The notes under the pieces were generated by a model. The model had not been told where the DNA came from, did no database searches, and was given only the letters and a program-made list of their open reading frames with translations. From the NCBI GenBank assembly GCA_001797745.1, contig MGQF01000055.1, forward strand, positions 21,451-33,095: a stretch of DNA of 11,645 bases, written 5' to 3'. The position numbers were made by a program, and so were the translations under genes. Numbering within the stretch: position 1 is the stretch's first letter; each line of letters starts with the position of its first letter. Source of the stretch: Deltaproteobacteria bacterium RBG_13_52_11. GTDB taxonomy: Bacteria; Desulfobacterota; B13-G15; RBG-16-54-18. Shown piece by piece: positions 1 through 5,419 of this stretch.

Positions 1-76
1 AAACGATTGTGGGAGTTGAATACCACCCCCTTTTGTTGCTACAATGGCCGCCATTAGAGCACCGAGGGGGGTGGAG

Positions 77-436
77 ATGACAAAGGATGCGTTTTTCCAC
101 GACTGGCTGGTCTCCTATCTCCAGCAGAGGCTGGCGAAGGACTATAAGGAGGTCCGGGCGAACTACGAGGCAGAACAGAAGCACGAATTCAACAATCGCT
201 ATCCCGACTTGATCCTGGCCAATCAGGGGATGGTGCTCGCCATCATGGAGGTGGAGACAGAGGAGAGCATCACCCCTGAGCAGGCCCGGCAATGGAAGGA
301 GTTTGCCGGGCTGGGGGCCAAGCTCATCCTCATGGTCCCGAATCATACGAGACCTAAGGTCATGGACCTGATATTTCAAACGGGGCTGGCCGGCAAGGTG
401 GGGGTGGGGAGCTATGAGATCACCATCAAGATGTGA
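77..436 (+). CDS. small PD-(D/E)XK nuclease-like hypothetical protein
   Basis: This 119-residue protein has no name I recognise. Residues 42-61 read Y-P-D-L-I-L, a short turn, then A-I-M-E-V-E-T. A conserved Asp (D44) followed after one beta-hairpin by E-x-E (E58, E60) is the layout of the PD-(D/E)XK restriction-endonuclease-like core, with Glu in place of the usual Lys. Two Gln residues (Q69, Q72) and a second hydrophobic strand (LILMVP, 83-88) follow, also as in that fold. I chose the ATG at 77 because a purine-rich GAGGGGGGTGG stretch lies just upstream. The ATG at 44 would add 11 residues with no ribosome binding site. No partner methylase, helicase or toxin is visible. Active nuclease function is an inference; a degenerate, structural member is equally possible. 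Confidence 0.6.
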   Translation: MTKDAFFHDWLVSYLQQRLAKDYKEVRANYEAEQKHEFNNRYPDLILANQGMVLAIMEVETEESITPEQARQWKEFAGLGAKLILMVPNHTRPKVMDLIFQTGLAGKVGVGSYEITIKM

Positions 437-580
437 CGACGGCACAGGGGTCCCTCCATAATGTGGGTGGGCCAGATTCAAGATAATCCATCATGACGGA
501 GCATCACCCACTGGCTAAAGAGCCACCTCCGGGAATCCCGCCAATGGCAGGGAAAATACTATGTACCCAGTCTATACAAC

Positions 581-714
581 GGGAGAGGGTAGGGGTGAGG
601 GTTTACACGATCGTTTATTCCCCCTCCCCTGCCGCCTTGCGGCATCCCGTATTCCCTGATTTATGCAAAGCGGAGCGGGATTCATCCCCTCCCGCCAGGG
701 GAGGGGAGTTTTTT
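581..714. repeat. nested palindromic intergenic repeat (REP/MITE-like)
   Basis: The 335 bp between genes at 437-771 hold no convincing gene but do hold a structured G/C-rich element. It begins with a GGGAGAGGGTAGGGGTGAGGG tract (581-601, 21 bases with its last G). CCCCTCCCCT at 621-630 is the exact reverse complement of 697-706. Inside that pair lie a hairpin GCCGC-CTT-GCGGC (631-643) and a second stem ATCCCG/CGGGAT (644-649 with 676-681). The result is a cloverleaf-like fold. Tracts of this CCCTCTCCC/GGGAGAGGG type recur between genes in many bacteria, especially Deltaproteobacteria (recalled, not searched). An open frame across 493-729 is an artefact of this element. Confidence 0.55.
686..714 (+). 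terminator. terminator-like hairpin with T tract
   Basis: CCCCTCCC (686-693) pairs perfectly with GGGAGGGG (699-706) across a 5-nt loop and is followed by AG and six T (709-714). This is a rho-independent terminator shape for the + strand. It forms the 3' edge of the intergenic repeat and competes for the same 3' arm as the longer 621-630/697-706 pairing. It would end any transcript coming from the gene at 77-436. Confidence 0.5.
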
Positions 715-771
715 GGTGGCATTTTCTAAGCAAGGTTATGATCGAATAGAGAGAAAGAAAGGAGAACGATT

Positions 772-1071
772 ATGGGTTTGGGATTGGCTCTGATTGCATT
801 GGGTGTGCTGATTCTTTTGGATCGATTGGGCACGGGGTATGGGTTGAGAGAGGGATGGCCATGGATCGTCGTTGCCCTGGGCGTGGGTAACATCTTCCGT
901 AATATAAAAAGTCTGCCTGCTTGGGTTACAGCCATCATTGGGATCTTGATCGTAGGAGCAAAATATTACTCGTTCGATATCTCGATTCCAGTAATCGTTA
1001 AGACCTATTTTCTGCCGGCCCTTCTGATCGTGATGGGGCTCCTCTGGCTCTGGAAATATAGTAAGGATTAA
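772..1071 (+). CDS. LiaF/DUF5668-like small membrane protein
   Basis: A 99-residue, strongly hydrophobic protein. Residues 1-17 form a first membrane segment, followed by a short loop containing W-P-W-I-V-V-A-L-G (29-37), which starts a second segment. A third segment covers about 50-65 and a fourth about 80-95, ending in K-Y-S-K-D. A glycine-rich first helix followed by a G-x-W-P-x-I-L/V helix is characteristic of the LiaI/LiaF-like transmembrane region and DUF5668 proteins, which in Firmicutes sit next to envelope-stress systems. The ATG at 772 has a good ribosome binding site (AAGGAGAA) with 6-7 nt spacing. The extracellular DUF2154 domain of true LiaF is absent, so only the membrane part is present. 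Function is unknown; no two-component genes are nearby. Confidence 0.7.
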   Translation: MGLGLALIALGVLILLDRLGTGYGLREGWPWIVVALGVGNIFRNIKSLPAWVTAIIGILIVGAKYYSFDISIPVIVKTYFLPALLIVMGLLWLWKYSKD

Positions 1072-1183
1072 AAAAGAGACGTCCATGAAATATGGACAAT
1101 ATATCAGGAGGGGATGAGAAGATGATGGATGGCATGGGGTGAAAGAGAAAAGCAACGTAGATAACAACATCCCCTTTTCTCCC

Positions 1184-1300
1184 ATGGAACAAATTGCAGA
1201 TCATGCCACGAATATCGCTGAAGATATTATCTTTATGGTGGATGCCTTGGTGATCAAACATCACGCCGATGTCAAAGAAGAGAAACACACAGGAGGCTAA
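1184..1300 (+). pseudogene. phoU: phoU C-terminal remnant
   Basis: The translation M-E-Q-I-A-D-H-A-T-N-I-A-E-D-I-I-F-M-V runs on to A-L-V-I-K-H-H-A-D and stops at TAA 1298-1300. It matches the conserved last helix of the phosphate-uptake regulator PhoU, whose C-terminus typically reads (L/M)E-x-I-A/G-D-H-A-T-N-I-A-E. Full PhoU is about 220 residues. Here the frame is open only from 1118, and the residues before 1184 do not resemble PhoU. About 80% of the gene is therefore missing. The frame could be translated as a 53-residue peptide from GTG 1139, but I see no convincing ribosome binding site for it. Its place just before arsC suggests a former phosphate/arsenate locus. I am confident in the homology and less so that nothing is expressed. 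Confidence 0.7.
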
Positions 1301-1381
1301 GTGGCTGTATAATATGGCAAAATATTTATAACAGTCCAAAACCGGATGCCACCAGCGAGCATCCAAAAGGGAGATTAAGCC

Positions 1382-1822
1382 GTGAGCAAAATCAAAGTTC
1401 TGTTTCTATGCACGGATAATTCCGCGCGCAGTCAAATGGCCGAAGCCTTCCTGAGGCAATACGGCGGAGACGAATTTGAAGCATACAGTGCTGGGTTTGA
1501 ACCGAAAGGAATCAATCCGTACACTAACCGCGTCATGGAGGAAGTTGGCATACGTCTTAGCGGACAATATACCAAACACATCAGGGAATATATGGGGAAA
1601 ACACACTTCGGATATTTGATTACTGTCTGCCACGAAGCTGAAAAAAAATGCCCTACGGTATTTCCTGGAGTTGGTCAAAGACTGCACTGGTCTTTTGAAG
1701 ATCCTTCAACGTTTGTGGGGTCGGATGATGAAAAGTTGGCAAAGTTTCGGGAAGTGAGAGACCAAATAGACCAACGCATCCAAGCGTGGCTGGCGGAACA
1801 GAAAAATGAGGCGGTTTTATAA
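1382..1822 (+). CDS. arsC: arsenate reductase, thioredoxin-coupled LMW-PTPase type
   Basis: Reduces arsenate to arsenite in the cytoplasm by a cysteine relay regenerated by thioredoxin. The 146 residues show the low-molecular-weight phosphatase P-loop C10-T-D-N-S-A-R16-S right after the first beta-strand (V-L-F-L), i.e. the CX5R signature. The two relay cysteines typical of the S. aureus-type ArsC are at C83 and C90 (V-C-H-E-A-E-K-K-C-P). The general-acid Asp lies in E-D-P near residue 107. Length is normal for the family (about 130-145). The start is GTG 1382 with GGGAG about 8 nt upstream. A TATAAT sequence at 1308-1313 could be a -10 box, but no good -35 is visible. No arsR, acr3 or arsB lies in the window, so arsenite export must be encoded elsewhere. 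The P-loop has T-D-N where T-G-N is commoner. Confidence 0.92.
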   Translation: MSKIKVLFLCTDNSARSQMAEAFLRQYGGDEFEAYSAGFEPKGINPYTNRVMEEVGIRLSGQYTKHIREYMGKTHFGYLITVCHEAEKKCPTVFPGVGQRLHWSFEDPSTFVGSDDEKLAKFREVRDQIDQRIQAWLAEQKNEAVL

Positions 1823-1852
1823 ATGATTTGAGGCTGATCCAGAGATTCTTAA

Positions 1853-1987
1853 CAATGGGTTTATCATCGACTGCTGACCGTAGCCGGAGGAAGAATTAAA
1901 CGGAAATCTCAGACCATGTATTTCAAAGGCTATTTAAGGGACATCCTCAATGGCAAAAAACTTGAAAACGTGGTGGGAATTCAATAA
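1853..1987 (+). pseudogene. short unassigned ORF, possible gene tail
   Basis: An open frame of 44 codons lies between arsC and the convergent DUF6504-like gene. Its translation contains R-L-L-T-V-A-G-G-R-I-K-R-K-S-Q and ends N-G-K-K-L-E-N-V-V-G-I-Q. The basic, gene-like composition and absence of an ATG near its beginning suggest the 3' tail of a lost gene. DDE transposase C-termini often have a similar R-L-x-x-x-G-R-x-x-R ending, but this likeness is weak. An internal ATG at 1916 would give a 23-residue peptide. I do not recognise the family. Confidence 0.2.
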
Positions 1988-1993
1988 TGTACC

Positions 1994-2314
1994 TTAGGTA
2001 GCAATGTTCCTTCCTGCCTCCATGCTTTTTCTATCGAATCTTCTTACCAGCCACCAGCTTTGTTTCTGGCGATTGCTGTAATCAAAATAGATCTCGAAGA
2101 CGTCTCCTTTTGCATCTCTCACGACAAAGTAGCGGCGGTGTCTCCGTGTGTACCATTTACGGCTGCGGCGTGGAAGGGCACCGAATCCGGTATCGACGCG
2201 TTCATTCAACACCTCTACTACATCATGAACCTCTCCATTCCATTGAAAACGCAGGGGTTGCGGCGACGTCTCTGACTTTTCAACTTCGATTTGTTCTCCG
2301 AAGAATTCTTCCAT
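1994..2314 (-). CDS. DUF6504-like small protein
   Basis: A 106-residue basic protein. It opens M-E-E-F-F-G-E-Q-I-E-V-E, continues L-R-F-Q-W-N-G-E-V-H-D-V-V-E-V-L, and carries a dense W-Y-T-R-R-H-R-R-Y-F-V-V-R segment followed by D-V-F-E-I-Y-F-D and W-W-L-V-R-R-F-D. The arrangement G-E-x-I-E-V, F-x-W-x-G, WYRRRHRRYxxVR, E-L/I-Y, W-x-L-x-R-R-x-D is that of DUF6504, a small beta-rich family of unknown function. The reading frame stays open to 2497, but family similarity begins at the ATG at 2314. No Shine-Dalgarno sequence precedes it (ATTCCCCCT). The predicted TATAAT box at 2336-2341 would give a leader of only about 15 nt. It shares its upstream element with the cysteine-rich gene at 2488-3000. 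Confidence 0.7.
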   Translation of the reverse strand: MEEFFGEQIEVEKSETSPQPLRFQWNGEVHDVVEVLNERVDTGFGALPRRSRKWYTRRHRRYFVVRDAKGDVFEIYFDYSNRQKQSWWLVRRFDRKSMEAGRNIAT

Positions 2315-2325
2315 AGGGGGAATGA

Positions 2326-2367
2326 ATAACCTTAGATTATACTGCTTATGCAGCTTTATATTACTGC
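2326..2367 (-). promoter_or_regulatory. promoter/operator element, copy 1
   Basis: On the minus strand a perfect TATAAT (2341-2336) lies 21 nt upstream of the DUF6504-like ATG. It overlaps half-sites ACTGC (2341-2345), GCAGC (2350-2354) and ACTGC (2363-2367), given in + orientation. The stretch 2331-2345 is identical to 3029-3043, and the rest matches copy 2 with one single-base gap and a few substitutions. No consensus -35 hexamer stands at 16-19 bp, so an activator or alternative recognition is plausible. Confidence 0.6.
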
Positions 2368-2487
2368 ATGGAACTACAACTGACTTTTGATCGTACCATG
2401 AATAATTGATTGTTGAAAAAATTTGTCTCGGTTTCGTCCCTATCAGACTCTCCGAACCATGGGAAAAGCTCCTTTGGATATTCGTAT

Positions 2488-3000
2488 CTACCTGCACTCT
2501 TGAAGGATACTACCGCATTTTACGCTTGCGTCATCATAACGCTCATAACACCTATTATTTTCCGGACAAAACCATGGATAACCAGGGGGGCAGCACCCGG
2601 TCGGACAACAGAGGGAGCCAGAAGGACAGCAGCCCATATAACAACAATTGTAACCTGTTGCGCAACAGACGCCGTTATTGCAGTTGAGGGGGTAGCTTGG
2701 GTCATTGCATTCCCATTCTTCTGCCCAGGCAGTTCCTACATAGCTAAAGTTATGCACTTTTTCCATAAAGCCCCAATTGACGCATTTGAGTTCATCGGAC
2801 TTCAGTATCTTTGATTTATCTGCTCTGCCGCGCAACCCGATTGTAAACTTAACGTGGTCCTTGTCTCGAATTTCATTTTTTAAAGATATCTGAGGCTTTT
2901 CAGTTACTATTACCCGTTTTGGAGCAACAAGAGTGAAAAAAAGAGTGCTCAAAGCAAAGAGCAAGAGTAACACTTTCATGGTTTTCCATCGGTTCTTCAT
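2488..3000 (-). CDS. exported cysteine-rich protein with CC repeats (granulin-like pattern)
   Basis: 170 residues. Residues 9-26 are a hydrophobic signal peptide or anchor after a basic start (K-N-R-W-K-T-M-K). Residues 27-95 form a mixed domain with one cysteine (C73). From 98 onwards there are 16 cysteines: 98, 107, 112/113, 119/120, 124/125, 131/132, 136/137, 145, 151, 162 and 169. The pairs are spaced 7-5-7-5, giving a 12-residue unit CC-x5-CC-x3 repeated about 2.5 times, with C-C-P-x-G in the later units. Eukaryotic granulins share alternating CC pairs and C-C-P-x-G, so a disulfide-ladder fold is plausible. Homology is not shown, and metal binding is the alternative. The ribosome binding site AAGGAG is well spaced before ATG 3000, and a TATAAT box lies at 3034-3039. 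The gene is AT-richer than the lysine operon. No chaperone or disulfide-forming gene is adjacent. Confidence 0.75.
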   Translation of the reverse strand: MKNRWKTMKVLLLLFALSTLFFTLVAPKRVIVTEKPQISLKNEIRDKDHVKFTIGLRGRADKSKILKSDELKCVNWGFMEKVHNFSYVGTAWAEEWECNDPSYPLNCNNGVCCATGYNCCYMGCCPSGSLCCPTGCCPPGYPWFCPENNRCYERYDDASVKCGSILQECR

Positions 3001-3023
3001 GATTATCTCCTTCTTATGTTTTT

Positions 3024-3066
3024 ATAATCTTAGATTATACTGCATATATGCAGTTTATATTACTGC
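3024..3066 (-). promoter_or_regulatory. promoter/operator element, copy 2
   Basis: Lies 23 bp upstream of the cysteine-rich gene. On the minus strand a perfect TATAAT (3039-3034) directly abuts a fully palindromic 16-mer ACTGCATATATGCAGT (3039-3054). A third half-site ACTGC is at 3062-3066. Half-site centres fall at 3041, 3052 and 3064, i.e. 11 and 12 bp apart, about one helical turn each. That places them on one face of the DNA. Predicted transcription start is near 3027, leaving a leader that contains the AAGGAG ribosome binding site. The -35 region is poor. Confidence 0.65.
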
Positions 3067-3244
3067 GTAAATAAGTTCAAATTAAAATTATGCAATAAAT
3101 TTCGTATGTTTTTCAAGGGTTGCCGATATATACAAATCGAAAAATACTGAAGAAGGTTACCGCTGTCAAAATATCAGACAAAGAATGCGAGGTTGAGGAA
3201 TGATTAACTGCATCTCACGGGCTTGATACCAATTCAGCCCCTCG

Positions 3245-3514
3245 TTAAGGATTGACTCTTCTCTCGTACAACACGTACCGCTTAATCCTTTCTTCCAATT
3301 CATGTGGGGCCAAGGTATGCCATTCGGGAATTTTTTCTTTCAGGTTTACTTTGACACCCTTGTCAACAAGGGGAATGAGCAGCACCAATCCTGGTCCCAC
3401 GATTTTAAAAAAACGCCCAAGCCGAAAGACAGCGATCCTTTCAAATTCCCGTACAACCCTGATGGATGCTGCAAGAATTATGATAAGCACAATGATTAAG
3501 ATGAGTAATCCCAT
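3245..3514 (-). CDS. short slipin/stomatin N-terminal-like membrane protein
   Basis: 89 residues. A hydrophobic membrane segment (2-19) is followed by R-V-V-R-E-F-E-R-I-A-V-F-R-L-G-R-F and G-P-G-L-V-L-L-I-P-L-V-D-K-G-V-K-V-N-L. This is the standard beginning of slipin/stomatin SPFH proteins, which normally run to about 250 residues. After residue 60 the sequence leaves the SPFH pattern and becomes P-E-W-H-T-L-A-P-H-E-L-E-E-R-I, a charged helical tail, then stops. It may be a natural short form or a truncated gene with a shifted end. The ATG at 3514 has AAGGA 8 nt upstream. It lies 26 bp after dapB and is probably the last gene of that transcript. Without the SPFH core it would be a small inner-membrane protein of unknown role. 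Confidence 0.65.
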   Translation of the reverse strand: MGLLILIIVLIIILAASIRVVREFERIAVFRLGRFFKIVGPGLVLLIPLVDKGVKVNLKEKIPEWHTLAPHELEERIKRYVLYERRVNP

Positions 3515-3540
3515 TATCGTTTCCTTAACATCTCGGACTT

Positions 3541-4347
3541 CTATCCCTTCAGCCCCAAGACATCTCCCATGTCATAGAGCCCGGCTTTCTGGTTGACCAC
3601 CCACCGGGCGGCGCGGACCGCCCCTTGCGCAAAGGTGTCCCTCGTGTGGGCGCGGTGGGTGACCTCTATCCTTTCGCCCATCCCCCCAAAGATCACCGTA
3701 TGCTCCCCCACGATGTCCCCGGCCCTGATGGCATGCATCCCGATCTCCGCTCTGCTGCGCTCGCCGGTCAGCCCTTTTCTGCCGTAGACACCTACTTCTG
3801 CCAACTTCCTCCCCAGACTTTTCGCGATTACCTCTCCCAAGCGCAGGGCGGTACCGCTTGGGGTGTCCTTTTTCATGCGATGGTGGGCCTCGATGATCTC
3901 GCAATCGTAGTCATCCCCCAATATCTGCGCCATCTCCTCCACGATCCGGAACATGAGGTTTACCCCCACACTCATGTTGGGGGAGAGGCAGCAGGGGAAC
4001 TCCATAGTGAGCTTCTTGACTCGCTCCATCTGTTGAGAGGAGAAGCCGGTGCTCCCCACTACCATGGCCTTGTGATGTTGGGCGGCGATTTCCATATTCC
4101 CCAGGGAGGACTCAGCCAAGGTAAAGTCTATGACGACATCCCCCTTTTTGATCACAGATTGCAAGCTATCCTCTATCCGTACCCCGAGCTCTCCTAAGCC
4201 GGCCACGGCACCTGCATCCTTTCCCACGGCCGGATGCCCAGGGGCCTCCACTGCCCCTGTACATTGGGTACCCTCGGAGTTCTGGATGGCGTTTATGACC
4301 ATGCGCCCCATACGACCTGCCGTCCCCACGACGATAACGTTGATCAT
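3541..4347 (-). CDS. dapB: 4-hydroxy-tetrahydrodipicolinate reductase
   Basis: Reduces the DapA product to tetrahydrodipicolinate with NAD(P)H in the cytoplasm, on the route to meso-diaminopimelate and lysine. From the ATG at 4347 the protein has 268 residues, normal for DapB. It begins M-I-N-V-I-V-V-G-T-A-G-R-M-G-R-M, the nucleotide-binding GxxGRMG loop (8-14). V-V-G-S-T-G-F near 96-102 and the substrate signature E-A-H-H-R-M-K-K-D-T-P-S-G-T-A (about 154-168) hold the catalytic His-His and Lys. The GTG at 4362 is an in-frame alternative adding M-G-V-K-E. It has a GAGAGG sequence 8 nt upstream, but those five codons overlap a C-rich hairpin element. The gene follows cysK after 157 bp and ends the biosynthetic part of the cluster. 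Confidence 0.95.
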   Translation of the reverse strand: MINVIVVGTAGRMGRMVINAIQNSEGTQCTGAVEAPGHPAVGKDAGAVAGLGELGVRIEDSLQSVIKKGDVVIDFTLAESSLGNMEIAAQHHKAMVVGSTGFSSQQMERVKKLTMEFPCCLSPNMSVGVNLMFRIVEEMAQILGDDYDCEIIEAHHRMKKDTPSGTALRLGEVIAKSLGRKLAEVGVYGRKGLTGERSRAEIGMHAIRAGDIVGEHTVIFGGMGERIEVTHRAHTRDTFAQGAVRAARWVVNQKAGLYDMGDVLGLKG

Positions 4348-4367
4348 CTCTTTAACCCCCACACCCT

Positions 4368-4394
4368 TTTCCTCTCCCCACTGGGTAGAGGAAA
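4368..4394. repeat. hairpin element between cysK and dapB
   Basis: TTTCCTCT (4368-4375) pairs with AGAGGAAA (4387-4394); CCC and GGG inside extend the stem around a short loop. With the flanking CCCCCACACCC tract, it resembles a worn copy of the CCCTCACCC...CTCTCCC type of tract seen in reverse complement at 581-601. The stem would cover the possible ribosome binding site of the GTG 4362 start of dapB. The rest of the 157-bp gap shows nothing I can name. Confidence 0.35.
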
Positions 4395-4519
4395 GTAATC
4401 GAATTCAATTGTTGGTTTCCAAAGTTCTCGTCAAAAAACTCCCTTGCATCCTCGAACCCTGCCGCCAGCAGCATTCCGCTTCCGTAAATTTATATTGTGG
4501 GGCGGGATTGAACCCTCTC

Positions 4520-5419
4520 TTATATCAGGCTGGTGCTGAAGTAGCGCTCTGCCCTGTCAGGGAGGACGGTGACGATATTTTCCCCTCCCCGTTCGCCCAG
4601 CCTGATGGCGGACCAGACATTGGCCCCTGAGGAGGTTCCAACCAACAGTCCCTCCTCTTTTGCCAGCCGGCGCGTCATCTCGATGGCATCCTCATCAGTC
4701 ACCGTGATCACCCCATCGATGATCGACGTGTCGAGGACCGCCGGGATAAAGCCGTCGCCGATACCCTGGATCTGGTGGAGGCCCGGCTCATGGCCGAGCA
4801 GGGCGGCGCTGTTCTGCGGTTCCACCGCGATCAGCTTTATCTGGCGCCGCCTCTCCTTGAGATATTTCCCCACACCCCCCAGGGTACCCCCGCTACCGAC
4901 CCCCGCCACAAAGAAATCTACTCGCCCATCCATCTGTTCCCATATCTCCGGGCCAGTGGTGAGATAGTGGATCTCCGGGTTCTTGGGGTTTTCGAACTGC
5001 TGGGGGACGTAGACAGAGGGGTCTTTGGCGGCCAGCTCCATGGTCTTGTTCACCGCCCCTTCGATCCCCGCCTCGGCAGGGGTCAGGATCAGCTCTCCCC
5101 CGAAGGCGCGGATGATCTTCTTGCGCTCCTCACTCATGTTCTCCGGCATGACGATGATCACCCGATACCCCTTCTGCACACCCACCAAGGTGATCCCGAT
5201 ACCCGTATTCCCCGACGAAGGTTCCATGATGATGTCACCCTTCTTCAGCCGCCCTTCATGCTCCGCCTCTTCAATGAGGTATTTGGCCACCCGGTCCTTG
5301 ACACTCCCACCCGGGTTGAGGAACTCCGCCTTGGCGAAGATTGCGTGCTGCGTCACCTTCGTCAGTCGCACCATGGGGGTGTTCCCCACGGCATCAAGGA
5401 TCGTATCCACGGCCTTCAT
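4520..5419 (-). CDS. cysK: cysteine synthase (O-acetylserine sulfhydrylase)
   Basis: A PLP enzyme that makes cysteine from O-acetylserine and sulfide. The 299 residues carry G-N-T-P-M-V-R-L near the start and the PLP lysine K41 in N-P-G-G-S-V-K-D-R. The substrate loop is E-P-S-S-G-N-T-G-I-G, and the PLP-phosphate glycine loop is G-V-G-S-G-G-T-L-G-G. Also present are I-Q-G-I-G-D-G-F-I-P and L-V-G-T-S-S-G-A-N. The C-terminus L-P-D-R-A-E-R-Y-F-S-T is typical of CysK. CysM, or use of O-phosphoserine, cannot be excluded. Its ATG overlaps the dapF stop by 4 bp (ATGA), so the genes are translationally coupled. Its position inside a lysine cluster, where dapA is often found, is unusual. A separate cystathionine beta-synthase role is unlikely because no heme or CBS domain is present. 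Confidence 0.88.
   Translation of the reverse strand: MKAVDTILDAVGNTPMVRLTKVTQHAIFAKAEFLNPGGSVKDRVAKYLIEEAEHEGRLKKGDIIMEPSSGNTGIGITLVGVQKGYRVIIVMPENMSEERKKIIRAFGGELILTPAEAGIEGAVNKTMELAAKDPSVYVPQQFENPKNPEIHYLTTGPEIWEQMDGRVDFFVAGVGSGGTLGGVGKYLKERRRQIKLIAVEPQNSAALLGHEPGLHQIQGIGDGFIPAVLDTSIIDGVITVTDEDAIEMTRRLAKEEGLLVGTSSGANVWSAIRLGERGGENIVTVLPDRAERYFSTSLI

Noticed and set aside
493..729. 78-residue open frame on the + strand
   Set aside because: It lies across the palindromic repeat and its Pro/Arg-rich translation reflects that repeat. There is no ribosome binding site.
1081..1097. GTCCAT-GAAAT-ATGGAC hairpin after the membrane protein gene
   Set aside because: A 6-bp stem without a T tract; not enough to call a terminator.
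736..1366. Long minus-strand open frames opposite the membrane protein gene and phoU remnant
   Set aside because: They are the opposite strand of better-supported coding sequences and have no ribosome binding sites or family features.
4352..4474. 40-residue open frame on the minus strand between cysK and dapB (begins M-L-L-A-A-G-F-E-D-A)
   Set aside because: No ribosome binding site and no known family. Its end falls in the hairpin element and overlaps the dapB start region. It could be a gene relic but is not supported.
4500..4530. GGGTTCAATCCC on the minus strand, resembling a tRNA T-arm
   Set aside because: The loop has six bases instead of seven and the sequence upstream is the end of cysK, so no tRNA fold is possible.
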